Assembly: GCA_900542125.1 (NCBI GenBank)
Contig: UQMO01000033.1
Location: 1 to 24,276, forward strand
Length of the DNA stretch: 24,276 nucleotides
From: an uncultured Collinsella sp.
Lineage (GTDB): Bacteria > Actinomycetota > Coriobacteriia > Coriobacteriales > Coriobacteriaceae
Reading direction: 5' to 3'
The position numbers were made by a program, and so were the translations under genes. Shown here piece by piece: positions 6,999-13,840 of this stretch. How positions within the stretch are numbered: position 1 is the stretch's first letter; each line of letters begins with the position of its first letter. The notes below the pieces were generated by a model that made no database searches, had not been told where the DNA came from, and saw only the letters and a program-made list of their open reading frames with translations.

Positions 6999-8366
6999 AT
7001 GATCATCATCAAAAACGGCGCGCTCGTGACGCCCCAGGGGCTTCGCCGCGCCGATCTTGCCATGGAGGGCGACAAGATTGTGCGGATTGCCGCGGCGATT
7101 GAGCCGGCCGAGGGCGATACCGTCGAGGACGCCGCGGGCTGCTGGGTGTTTCCCGGCTTTATCGACGGCCACACGCACATGCAGTGCTGGACTGGCATGG
7201 ATTGGACAGCCGATAGCTTTGAAACCGGCACGCGTGCGGCTGCCTGCGGCGGTACGACGACCATCGTGGACTACGCGACGGCTGATCGCGGCGTGACCAT
7301 GCCCGATGCCTTGGCCGAGTGGCATCGCCGTGCCGACGGAACCTGCACGGCCAACTACGCCTTTCATATGGCACTCGCCGAGTGGAATGAACGCAACCGC
7401 GCCGATCTTTCGGCTATGCGCGAGGCGGGCGTATCGTCGTTTAAGACCTACTTTGCCTACGATCATTTGCGCCTGGACGATGCCGAGACGCTCGAGGTGC
7501 TCGAGGAGCTCAAGCGTATTGGCGGCATACTGTGCGTGCATTGCGAGAACGGTACGCTGGCGAATGAGCTGCAGAAGCGCGTGTACGAGCAGGGGATTCA
7601 TGGGCCCGAGGGGCATGCGCTCAGCCGCCCGGACGTGTGTGAGGCCGAAGCCGTGAGCCGCCTGCTGTATCTGGCGCACCTGGCCGGCGACGCCCCAGTC
7701 AACGTGGTGCACCTTTCGACCAAGTTGGGGCTCGGGGCCATTCGTGCTGCCAAAGCGCGCGGGCAGAAGAATATCTATGTCGAGACCTGCCCCCAATATC
7801 TGATGCTTGACGACACCTGCTATCTGGAGCAGGGCGAGGACGGCTTTGCGGGCGCCAAGTACGTGATGAGCCCGCCGCTGCGCCATGCCGGTGACCGTGC
7901 GGCACTGCGCGAGGCGCTTGTGGCCGGCGAGATCGATACGATTGCGACCGATCATTGCAGCTTTAACCTGCACGGGCAAAAGGACCGCGGGCGCGACGAT
8001 TTCCGCGCGATTCCCAACGGCGGGCCCGGCGTGGAGCATCGTCCCGTCGCGATTGCCACGAGCTTTGAGGGACAGCTGGGACCCGAGGACCTCTGCCGCT
8101 TGATGAGCGAGAACCCGGCGCGCGTGTTTGGCATGTACCCGCGCAAGGGCTGTCTTGCCGAGGGTGCCGATGCCGACGTGTGCGTGTGGGATCCTTGCGC
8201 GCGTTGGACGATCAGCGCCGCGACACAGCATCAGGCCGTGGACTACACGCCGCTCGAGGGCTTTGAGGCACATGGCCGCGCCAAGGCCGTGTTTGTGAAC
8301 GGCGTGCTGGCGGCACGCGACGGCGAGCCCACCGGAGCCCAGCCCGGCCGCTACGTCCCCCGCTAG
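6999..8366 (+). CDS. hyuA: Hydantoinase/dihydropyrimidinase (YgeZ-like)
   Basis: This 455-residue cyclic amidohydrolase has the complete binuclear metal set of the D-hydantoinase/dihydropyrimidinase family. His58 and His60 lie in GFIDGHTHM. The carbamylated Lys149 lies in SSFKTYFAY. His181 (CVHCEN), His238 (VVHLST) and Asp318 (IATDHCSF) complete it. The family hydrolyses cyclic ureides to N-carbamoyl acids. The E. coli homologue, YgeZ/HyuA, lies in the same cluster as ygeX and ygeY. Ring opening of a purine-derived cyclic ureide is the likely role here. The ATG follows AAGGAG. Only eight bases separate it from mocA. A long perfect palindrome begins 20 bases after the stop codon. Family assignment is firm; the substrate is inferred from context. 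Confidence 0.93.
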   Translation: MIIIKNGALVTPQGLRRADLAMEGDKIVRIAAAIEPAEGDTVEDAAGCWVFPGFIDGHTHMQCWTGMDWTADSFETGTRAAACGGTTTIVDYATADRGVTMPDALAEWHRRADGTCTANYAFHMALAEWNERNRADLSAMREAGVSSFKTYFAYDHLRLDDAETLEVLEELKRIGGILCVHCENGTLANELQKRVYEQGIHGPEGHALSRPDVCEAEAVSRLLYLAHLAGDAPVNVVHLSTKLGLGAIRAAKARGQKNIYVETCPQYLMLDDTCYLEQGEDGFAGAKYVMSPPLRHAGDRAALREALVAGEIDTIATDHCSFNLHGQKDRGRDDFRAIPNGGPGVEHRPVAIATSFEGQLGPEDLCRLMSENPARVFGMYPRKGCLAEGADADVCVWDPCARWTISAATQHQAVDYTPLEGFEAHGRAKAVFVNGVLAARDGEPTGAQPGRYVPR

Positions 8367-8386
8367 CAGCAAAGATGCCGTGTCCC

Positions 8387-8465
8387 CTCCTCAGTTGCGG
8401 TGAAATACGGACTGTTTGCGGCCGTCGGGCGGCCAAACAGTCCGTATTTCACCGCAACTGAGGAG
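8387..8465. repeat. Dispersed palindrome, copy 1 (perfect 32-bp arms)
   Basis: The arm at 8387-8418 is the exact reverse complement of 8434-8465, with a 15-base GC-rich centre. The core AGTTGCGGTGAAATACGG recurs in a second element at 11178-11244. It lies between convergent hyuA and yqeC. No T-run follows on either strand, so it is not a standard terminator. It resembles a REP-like intergenic palindrome. Confidence 0.9.
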
Positions 8466-8475
8466 ATGGGGCCGG

Positions 8476-9210
8476 CTATTTGAGGCTGGTGGCGACGATG
8501 GGGCGGCCGAGGGCTGCCTCGAAGCGGTCGGCCATCGTGGGGTCGCTGAGCGTGTCGACTTGGTTGAGCATAACGCGTGCGGTGCGGAGTTTCAGCGCCT
8601 GCATCTCGGCATTGAGCACCTGGGCGACGCGCTCGGGCGTGGCGATGTCGGTGAGCTTGCAGCCGCAGCGCTCGCAAAAGAGCTTGGGGCGGTGGACGGC
8701 CTCGTTGATGGGTTTGCCCAGCCCCGAGGCGCCGACGACCCAGACAACGTTTGCCGTGGTGGCGGGAATTACCGGCTCCCAGGCGGCATGCGCCTTGAGC
8801 GGGAGTCGCTTGCTGCCATCTGCCTCGGCCAATACATAGTCAAAGTGCTGCGCCAGCTGGTCGAGCGGCTCGGCAGGGGAGGAGAGCTTGCCTGTCTCTG
8901 GGTCCAAGACGCCTGCCTGGCAGATGCTTCCGCGCGCAAGTCCCGCGCATGCCTCGCAGGTGCAACCGGGGGCATGCGAGGCGCCCGGCTTCCAAGGCAC
9001 GGCGTCCAGGCGACGGCTCGACCCGTCCCACGGCACACCGGCGACGGGGAACATATGCGTGGTGGTGCAGAGGAGCGCGCGGCCGCCAGCGCGCATAAGC
9101 TCAAGGCCGAGCGTCTTTAGCAAGGTCGACTTGCCACCGCTGCCGATAATCGCGGTAATGCCCGGCTCGATCCTGAGCGCCGAGACAAGATTGCCACTAA
9201 CCGTTTCCAT
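8476..9210 (-). CDS. yqeC: YqeC, selenium-dependent molybdenum hydroxylase accessory protein
   Basis: This 244-residue protein matches the YqeC family. It has an N-terminal P-loop IIGSGGKSTLL (Lys27), a CTTTHMFP segment, and the signature AEADGSKRLPLKAH...EPVIP at about 128-150. yqeC, yqeB and selD are genomic markers for hydroxylases with a labile selenium cofactor; the biochemical role of YqeC is not settled. Two cysteine clusters stand out: GCTCEAC (Cys83, 85, 88) with Cys97, and FCERCGC (Cys179, 182, 184), suggesting a metal site. The gene is divergent from yqeB and convergent with hyuA. Its stop codon is ten bases from the palindrome at 8387-8465. Confidence 0.88.
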   Translation of the reverse strand: METVSGNLVSALRIEPGITAIIGSGGKSTLLKTLGLELMRAGGRALLCTTTHMFPVAGVPWDGSSRRLDAVPWKPGASHAPGCTCEACAGLARGSICQAGVLDPETGKLSSPAEPLDQLAQHFDYVLAEADGSKRLPLKAHAAWEPVIPATTANVVWVVGASGLGKPINEAVHRPKLFCERCGCKLTDIATPERVAQVLNAEMQALKLRTARVMLNQVDTLSDPTMADRFEAALGRPIVATSLK

Positions 9211-9312
9211 CTGTTCACCGCCGTATAATACTGTGATAATAGATAATCATCAGAGTAGCGGTCGAACCGCTTTTGCTCTGCTCAAACCGTAGCACAGGGA
9301 GGTGCCCCGGGA
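9211..9312. promoter_or_regulatory. Divergent yqeC/yqeB promoter region
   Basis: This AT-rich gap contains TATAAT at 9224-9229 and GATAAT at 9235-9240 on the plus strand, and TATTAT-type hexamers on the minus strand. The -35 matches are weak on both strands. A small hairpin, AGCGGT-cga-ACCGCT (9257-9271), follows on the yqeB side before its GGGAGG ribosome site. Confidence 0.5.
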
Positions 9313-10107
9313 ATGCTCGTTTATGTTCGCGGCGCTGGCGATATCGCCACGGGTGTCGCTGCCCGTCTGGTACGTGCTGGCGTGTCGGTTGTCATGGCCG
9401 ATATCGCGGTCCCCACGTGCATCCGTCGCACAATCAGTTTTTGCGAGGCCATTCGCCTGGGCGAGGTCCAGGTCGAGGGCATTCGCGCCCGCTTGGCGCA
9501 GACGTCGGCCGAGGCGCTTGAGATTACCGGGGCTGGAGACGTCGCCGTTGTGGTGGACCCCCAAGCCAAGATGCTCGACGAACTGAAGCCCGCGGCTGTG
9601 GTCGACGCGATTCTGGCCAAGCGTAACTTGGGCACCACGCGCGACATGGCGCCTGCCGTTATCGCCGTGGGGCCGGGCTTTACCGCGCCGGTTGACTGCG
9701 ACGCCGTGGTCGAAACCATGCGCGGGCATTTCCTGGGCCGTGTCATTACCCAAGGCTCGCCCCAGCCCAACACGGGCGTGCCGGGTGTCATCGCTGGCTA
9801 TGGCAGGGAGCGCGTTATCCACAGCCCCGCCGCCGGCGTGTTTCGATCCGACCGCGCAATCGGCGACATCGTGAGCGCCGGAGACGTGATTGGCTACGCG
9901 GACGATACGCCCATGTGCACGCAGATCGATGGCTGCCTGCGCGGGCTTTTGGCGAACGGCGTGCAGGTGACTGAGGGCTTTAAATGCGCCGATGTCGATC
10001 CGCGCGGCGACGCCAGCTATATCAACTATATTTCGGACAAGGCGACGTCGGTCGGCGGCGGCGTGCTTGAGGCACTCGCTATGCTCACCGATGTCTTTAG
10101 AAGATAG
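9313..10107 (+). CDS. yqeB: YqeB, EF2563-family selenium-dependent molybdenum hydroxylase protein
   Basis: This 264-residue protein matches the YqeB/EF2563 family over its full length. The N-terminus VRGAGDIATGVAARLVRAG is a Rossmann-type nucleotide-binding start. The middle carries VDPQAKML, AVIAVGPGFTAP and SPQPNTGVPG, typical of the family. The family co-occurs with selenium-dependent molybdenum hydroxylases and is thought to help make or insert their selenium/molybdenum centre; the exact reaction is unproven. The ATG follows GGGAGG. It is followed after nine bases by the XdhC-family gene, so the two likely form one transcript. Together with yqeC and mocA it predicts a selenium-molybdenum hydroxylase elsewhere in this genome. 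Confidence 0.92.
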   Translation: MLVYVRGAGDIATGVAARLVRAGVSVVMADIAVPTCIRRTISFCEAIRLGEVQVEGIRARLAQTSAEALEITGAGDVAVVVDPQAKMLDELKPAAVVDAILAKRNLGTTRDMAPAVIAVGPGFTAPVDCDAVVETMRGHFLGRVITQGSPQPNTGVPGVIAGYGRERVIHSPAAGVFRSDRAIGDIVSAGDVIGYADDTPMCTQIDGCLRGLLANGVQVTEGFKCADVDPRGDASYINYISDKATSVGGGVLEALAMLTDVFRR

Positions 10108-10116
10108 AAGGCGGCA

Positions 10117-11160
10117 ATGGAAAAGCTCGATGTTGTGAATGCTGCGCTTGGCGCTCTGAAGGCTGGTAAGACGTGCGAGCTCGTGGTCGTGGCCGGCACG
10201 GCAGGGTCATCGCCGCGCGGCGTGGGCGCCTGGATGGCCGTCTTTGCCGACGGCAGCCAAGCGGGCACTATCGGCGGCGGCAGGATTGAGCTCTTTGCGC
10301 TGGATGAGGCGCGCGAACTCCTGAGCGCGGGACAGTCACGCCTGGCCCGCTACACCATGGGCGGCGAGAACTCCGATACCGGCATGATCTGCGGCGGAGC
10401 CATCTGCCTGTGCTACCTGCATCTGGATGCGACTCAGGTACCGTTGCTCCAGTCGGTTGCCGACGTCTTGGCCTATCGGCGCATCGGCGACTTCGTCATC
10501 GACTTTGAACCGTTTATCGCGAGCGCGCTCGAGGGCGATGTGGCCGAGTACCATGGCGAGGAATCGCACCGCACCATTGCGGGCTGCCCCGGGCTTTCGC
10601 TGGTGGAGGAGGGGAGTAAGGTCACCTACACCAACGCGGCCTCTGAGATTCCCGCGGCGCACATCGAGACGCTCTGCCCCGAGGGCCTGACCTATATCTT
10701 TGGCTGCGGCCACGTGGGCGCCGCGACGGCGCGGGTGCTTACGGCGGCGGGCTTTGCCGTCGTGGCGTGCGACGACCGCCCCGGCACGCTGACCCCCGAT
10801 TGGGTGCCCGGTGTCTACGACCGTCGTCTGGTCGATTACAAGAACCTGAGCGAGCTGTGTCCCATCGGTCCGCGCGACTTGGTGGTCGTGGCCACAGCAG
10901 GCCACAAGTCCGATATCGACGTGGTGATTCAGGCTATGCGCGCCAAGCCCGCCTATCTGGGTTGCTTGGGCTCGCGTCGCAAGACGGCCTTTGTGCGGGC
11001 CCGCCTGGAGCAGGAGGGCTTTACGCAGGAACAGATCGACGGGCTGCACCTGCCGATCGGCGTTGCCATCGAGGCGGAGGACCCCGAGGAGATCGCCATC
11101 TCCATCGCCGCCGAAATGATTCACCTGCGCCGTACCAAACTCGTTCCCCGCAAGCGCTAA
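10117..11160 (+). CDS. xdhC: XdhC/CoxI family molybdenum hydroxylase maturation protein
   Basis: This 347-residue protein has the two-domain XdhC layout. The N-terminal XdhC/CoxI part shows SSPRGVGAWM (31-40), GTIGGGRIEL (50-59) and GMICGG (89-94). The C-terminal Rossmann domain starts at YIFGCGHVGAATA (193-205), followed by ACDDRP and LGSRRK. XdhC proteins bind molybdenum cofactor, promote its sulfuration and insert it into xanthine-dehydrogenase-type enzymes. No hydroxylase subunit is adjacent, so its client must be coded elsewhere. It lies nine bases after yqeB. A second copy of the palindrome family starts 18 bases after the stop codon. The symbol is by family; an orthologue within the yge/yqe set is equally possible. 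Confidence 0.88.
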   Translation: MEKLDVVNAALGALKAGKTCELVVVAGTAGSSPRGVGAWMAVFADGSQAGTIGGGRIELFALDEARELLSAGQSRLARYTMGGENSDTGMICGGAICLCYLHLDATQVPLLQSVADVLAYRRIGDFVIDFEPFIASALEGDVAEYHGEESHRTIAGCPGLSLVEEGSKVTYTNAASEIPAAHIETLCPEGLTYIFGCGHVGAATARVLTAAGFAVVACDDRPGTLTPDWVPGVYDRRLVDYKNLSELCPIGPRDLVVVATAGHKSDIDVVIQAMRAKPAYLGCLGSRRKTAFVRARLEQEGFTQEQIDGLHLPIGVAIEAEDPEEIAISIAAEMIHLRRTKLVPRKR

Positions 11161-11177
11161 TCGCATCCCCACCAATA

Positions 11178-11244
11178 AGTTGCGGTGAAATACGGATTGT
11201 TTAAGCCTGTTAGGCCGCACAACAGTCCCTATTTCACCGCAACT
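11178..11244. repeat. Dispersed palindrome, copy 2 (imperfect)
   Basis: It opens with the same core as copy 1 (AGTTGCGGTGAAATACGG) and closes with its near reverse complement ending CCGCAACT. Several arm mismatches are visible in the inner half. It is followed by five T at 11246-11250, so this copy could also terminate the yqeB-xdhC transcript. Confidence 0.85.
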
Positions 11245-11471
11245 GCTTTTTGGGATCCATTTGTGCGGGGGAGTTGTGGAGTTGTGCAGGCAGACGAGGT
11301 TTTTCTGGAAATACGCTCCCGATGCGCGTATAGTACCGATTGTTTTGTCGGCTCCTGCTGCGTCGAGTCCAAACCGCGAAATGCCATGAGCGGCGCGGAT
11401 GCAGCCAGGAGGCACGAGGACAACCCATCGTGGCCACGCCCCGTGCTTAAAACCCCAAGAAGGAGTGAACA
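11245..11471 (+). promoter_or_regulatory. Candidate rplE promoter and folded leader
   Basis: With copy 2 of the palindrome, this makes up the 311-base gap without a gene. It holds a tandem GAGTTGTG repeat near 11266-11285 and a TATAGT at 11329-11334 with a poor -35. The leader then folds: CTCCTGCTGC (11352-11361) pairs with GCAGCCAGGAG (11401-11411, one bulge), enclosing CCGCG (11374-11378) with CGCGG (11394-11398). Next, CACGA (11413-11417) pairs with TCGTG (11428-11432). An AGAAGGAG ribosome site precedes rplE. Autoregulation by a ribosomal protein is possible but unproven. Confidence 0.45.
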
Positions 11472-12029
11472 ATGGCAGAAGAGAAGTATGTGCCGCGTCT
11501 GAAGACCAAGTACAACAACGAGGTCAAGCAGCAGCTTCAGGACAAGTTCCAGTACGAGAACGTCATGATGATCCCCAAGTTTGAGAAGATCGTCGTGAAC
11601 ATGGGTGTCGGCGAGGCCGCTACCGATTCCAAGGCCATCGACGGTGCCGTGCGCGACCTGCGCGCCATCACCGGCCAGCAGCCGATGATCACCCGTGCCC
11701 GCAAGTCCATCGCTACCTTCCGCCTGCGCGCCGGTATGCCGATCGGCTGCAAGGTTACCCTGCGTGGCGACCGTATGTGGGAGTTCTTCGATCGTCTGAC
11801 CTCCGTCGCGATCCCCCGTATCCGCGACTTCCGCGGCATCTCCGCCAAGAGCTTCGACGGCCGTGGTAACTTCTCCATGGGCGTCACCGAGCAGCTCATC
11901 TTCCCCGAGATCGACTTCGACTCCGTCGATCACCAGCGTGGTATGGACATCACTTTAGTGACCACCGCCAACACCGATGAGGAGGCCAAGGCCCTTCTGG
12001 ACGCCTTCGGTTTCCCGTTCAAGAAATAG
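11472..12029 (+). CDS. rplE: 50S ribosomal protein L5
   Basis: This 185-residue protein matches L5 along its length, with NVMMIPKFEKIVVNMGVGEA near 28-47, ITGQQPMITRARKSIA, and RDFRGISAKSFDGRGNFSMG. L5 binds 5S rRNA in the large-subunit central protuberance. The length is normal and the ATG follows AAGGAG. In most bacteria rplE directly follows rplX and rplN. Here the upstream gene is xdhC, with a 311-base gap holding a palindrome and a folded leader, so L5 heads its own transcription unit or the order was broken. Confidence 0.98.
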   Translation: MAEEKYVPRLKTKYNNEVKQQLQDKFQYENVMMIPKFEKIVVNMGVGEAATDSKAIDGAVRDLRAITGQQPMITRARKSIATFRLRAGMPIGCKVTLRGDRMWEFFDRLTSVAIPRIRDFRGISAKSFDGRGNFSMGVTEQLIFPEIDFDSVDHQRGMDITLVTTANTDEEAKALLDAFGFPFKK

Positions 12030-12044
12030 GTTCACCTGCCCTAT

Positions 12045-12074
12045 AAGCGCCGTTCCCATAAGGGGGCGGCGCTT
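12045..12074 (+). other. Intercistronic hairpin rplE-rpsN
   Basis: AAGCGCCG (12045-12052) pairs with CGGCGCTT (12067-12074), with extra CCC/GGG pairing inside. No T-run follows. It may act in attenuation, RNA processing or stability. Confidence 0.55.
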
Positions 12075-12108
12075 GGGGCGAACAATACTCTATGTGAGGA
12101 GGATATAA

Positions 12109-12294
12109 GTGGCTAAGACATCGATGATCGTCAAGTGCAATCGCAAGCAGAAGTTCTCTACTCGTGAGTACACGCGCTGCCAGCGCTGCGGCCGTCCGCA
12201 CTCTGTGTACCGCAAGTTCGGCCTGTGCCGTGTCTGCTTCCGCGAGCTTGCACTCAAGGGCGAGCTTCCCGGCGTTAAGAAGGCCAGCTGGTAA
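12109..12294 (+). CDS. rpsN: 30S ribosomal protein S14, zinc-binding type
   Basis: This 61-residue protein is the short zinc-ribbon (C+) form of S14, sometimes named rpsZ. Zinc ligands are Cys24 and Cys27 (RCQRCGRP) and Cys40 and Cys43 (LCRVCFRE). S14 is an assembly protein of the 30S head. The start is GTG after GAGGAGG. The gaps on both sides (79 and 119 bases) are wider than is usual in this operon, and each holds a hairpin. Confidence 0.97.
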   Translation: MAKTSMIVKCNRKQKFSTREYTRCQRCGRPHSVYRKFGLCRVCFRELALKGELPGVKKASW

Positions 12295-12351
12295 GTCACT
12301 ACCAGCGTTTCAAGCATCAGTTTGGAACAGGGAAAACGCGCTAAAAAGGCT

Positions 12352-12374
12352 TTGCCGTTAAGGGCGGCGAAGAA
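12352..12374 (+). other. Intercistronic hairpin rpsN-rpsH
   Basis: CTTTGCCG pairs with CGGCGAAG (one G-U pair) around a seven-base loop in the 119-base gap. There is no T-run. It is one of three similar hairpins in the first part of this operon. Confidence 0.45.
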
Positions 12375-12413
12375 CCAAGAGCACGTGTTCATCAAGAACG
12401 AAGGAGAATCTGT

Positions 12414-12812
12414 ATGAACCTTACAGACCCGATCGCAGATATGCTTACGCGCATCCGTAACGCTAACTCTGTGAACAAGGCCACGGTCTCCATGCCGAGC
12501 AGCAAGAAGCTCGTCGAGATCGCTCGTGTTCTGCACGAGGAGGGCTACATCGAGGGCTACGATGTCGAGGACACCGTTCCCCAGAAGACTCTGCACATCA
12601 CGCTTAAGTATGGTCCCAAGAAGGCTAAGGTCATCAACGGCATTCGCCGCATTTCCAAGCCGGGCCTGCGTAAGTACACCGGCGTTGCCGACATGCCCCG
12701 CGTCCGCGGTGGCCTTGGTACCGCCATTATTTCCACCAGCCATGGCGTCATGACCGACCGCGATGCTCGCAAGCACAACGTCGGCGGCGAGATCATCGCT
12801 TACGTCTGGTAA
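12414..12812 (+). CDS. rpsH: 30S ribosomal protein S8
   Basis: This 132-residue protein starts MNLTDPIADMLTRIRNAN, typical of S8, and ends in GVMTDRDARKHNVGGEIIAYVW. The S8 C-terminal block ISTSHGVMTDRDA is intact. S8 binds the central domain of 16S rRNA and, in E. coli, represses the spc operon by binding mRNA in the rplE region. The ATG follows AAGGAGA. Whether such a site exists in the hairpins around rpsN is an open question. Confidence 0.98.
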   Translation: MNLTDPIADMLTRIRNANSVNKATVSMPSSKKLVEIARVLHEEGYIEGYDVEDTVPQKTLHITLKYGPKKAKVINGIRRISKPGLRKYTGVADMPRVRGGLGTAIISTSHGVMTDRDARKHNVGGEIIAYVW

Positions 12813-12845
12813 TTCGCTCGGTAGGTAGAAGGAAAGGAGATCACC

Positions 12846-13382
12846 GTGTCTCGTATCGGTAATAAGCCTGTCCAGATTCCCGCCGGAGTCGAAGTGGCAG
12901 TCAACGGCAACAACGTTGTCGTCAAGGGCCCCAAGGGCCAGCTCGAGCTCGATGTCTTTGAGAAGCTCGCTATCAACGTCGAGGACAACGTCCTCACCGT
13001 TTCCCGTCCCGACGACGAGCGTGAGACCCGTGCCCGCCACGGCCTCACCCGTGCCCTCATCCACAACATGGTTGTTGGCGTTTCCGAGGGCTTCGAGAAG
13101 AAGCTCGAGCTCGCCGGCGTCGGTTACCGCGTGCAGCAGAAGGGCAAGAACCTCGAGTTCTCCCTGGGCTTCTCGCACCCCGTGATCGTCGAGGCTCCCG
13201 AGGGCATCACCTTCGAGGTTCCCGACAACACCCACGTGAACGTCAAGGGTATCAACAAGCAGCAGGTCGGTCAGATCGCCGCTGAGATCCGCGGCCATCG
13301 TCCTCCCGAGCCTTACAAGGGCAAGGGTATCCACTACGTTGGCGAGCACATCCGCCGCAAGCTGGGTAAGGCCGCCAAGTAG
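12846..13382 (+). CDS. rplF: 50S ribosomal protein L6
   Basis: This 178-residue protein has both L6 repeats: MSRIGNKPVQIPAGVEV at the N-terminus and EIRGHRPPEPYKGKGIHYVGE near the C-terminus. L6 sits near the base of the L7/L12 stalk and contacts 23S rRNA helix 97. The start codon is GTG after AAAGGAGA. The length is standard. Confidence 0.98.
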   Translation: MSRIGNKPVQIPAGVEVAVNGNNVVVKGPKGQLELDVFEKLAINVEDNVLTVSRPDDERETRARHGLTRALIHNMVVGVSEGFEKKLELAGVGYRVQQKGKNLEFSLGFSHPVIVEAPEGITFEVPDNTHVNVKGINKQQVGQIAAEIRGHRPPEPYKGKGIHYVGEHIRRKLGKAAK

Positions 13383-13407
13383 TCGTAACCGACTCACTCG
13401 CATAAGA

Positions 13408-13429
13408 CCAGCACCCCGTCAGGTGCTGG
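13408..13429 (+). other. Intercistronic hairpin rplF-rplR
   Basis: CCAGCACC (13408-13415) pairs perfectly with GGTGCTGG (13422-13429) around a six-base loop. A T-run lies 11 bases further on, just before the rplR ribosome site, so weak attenuation is possible. Confidence 0.55.
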
Positions 13430-13457
13430 CAAGATCAACCTTTTTAGGAGTTTACGT

Positions 13458-13826
13458 ATGAACAAGCATAAGGCGAAGCTGGAAGGCCTCAAGCGTCGTC
13501 AGCGTCGTGTTCGCGGCAAGGTCTCGGGTACCTCCGAGCGTCCGCGTCTTCGCGTGACCCGTACTAACGCCAACATCTATGCCCAGATCATCGACGACAG
13601 CAAGGGCTCCAGCCTGACGCTCGTCTCTGCCTCGACCCTCGAGGCCGAGTTCAAGGGCACCCACACCTCGAACAAGGAGGCTGCGGAGAAGGTCGGTCAG
13701 CTCGTTGGCAAGCGCGCCATCGAGGCCGGCATCACCAAGGTCGCCTTCGATCGCGGTGGCCGTATCTACCATGGCCGCGTCAAGGCCCTCGCCGACGGTG
13801 CTCGTGCCGCCGGTCTCGAGTTCTAG
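13458..13826 (+). CDS. rplR: 50S ribosomal protein L18
   Basis: This 122-residue protein has the L18 pattern: a basic N-terminus (KRRQRRVRGKVSG), RPRLRVTRTNANIYAQIIDD, VGKRAIEAGITKVAFDRGG and YHGRVKALADGARAAGL at the end. L18 bridges 5S rRNA to the large subunit together with L5. The ATG follows TAGGAG. The gene is followed by rpsE after 14 bases. Confidence 0.98.
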   Translation: MNKHKAKLEGLKRRQRRVRGKVSGTSERPRLRVTRTNANIYAQIIDDSKGSSLTLVSASTLEAEFKGTHTSNKEAAEKVGQLVGKRAIEAGITKVAFDRGGRIYHGRVKALADGARAAGLEF

Positions 13827-13840
13827 GAGGTATGTAGCAC

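Noticed and set aside
8387..8465. Palindrome as an ordinary bidirectional terminator
   Set aside because: No T-run on either strand, arms much longer than usual, and a related copy elsewhere; a repeat-family explanation fits better, though some terminator effect is possible.
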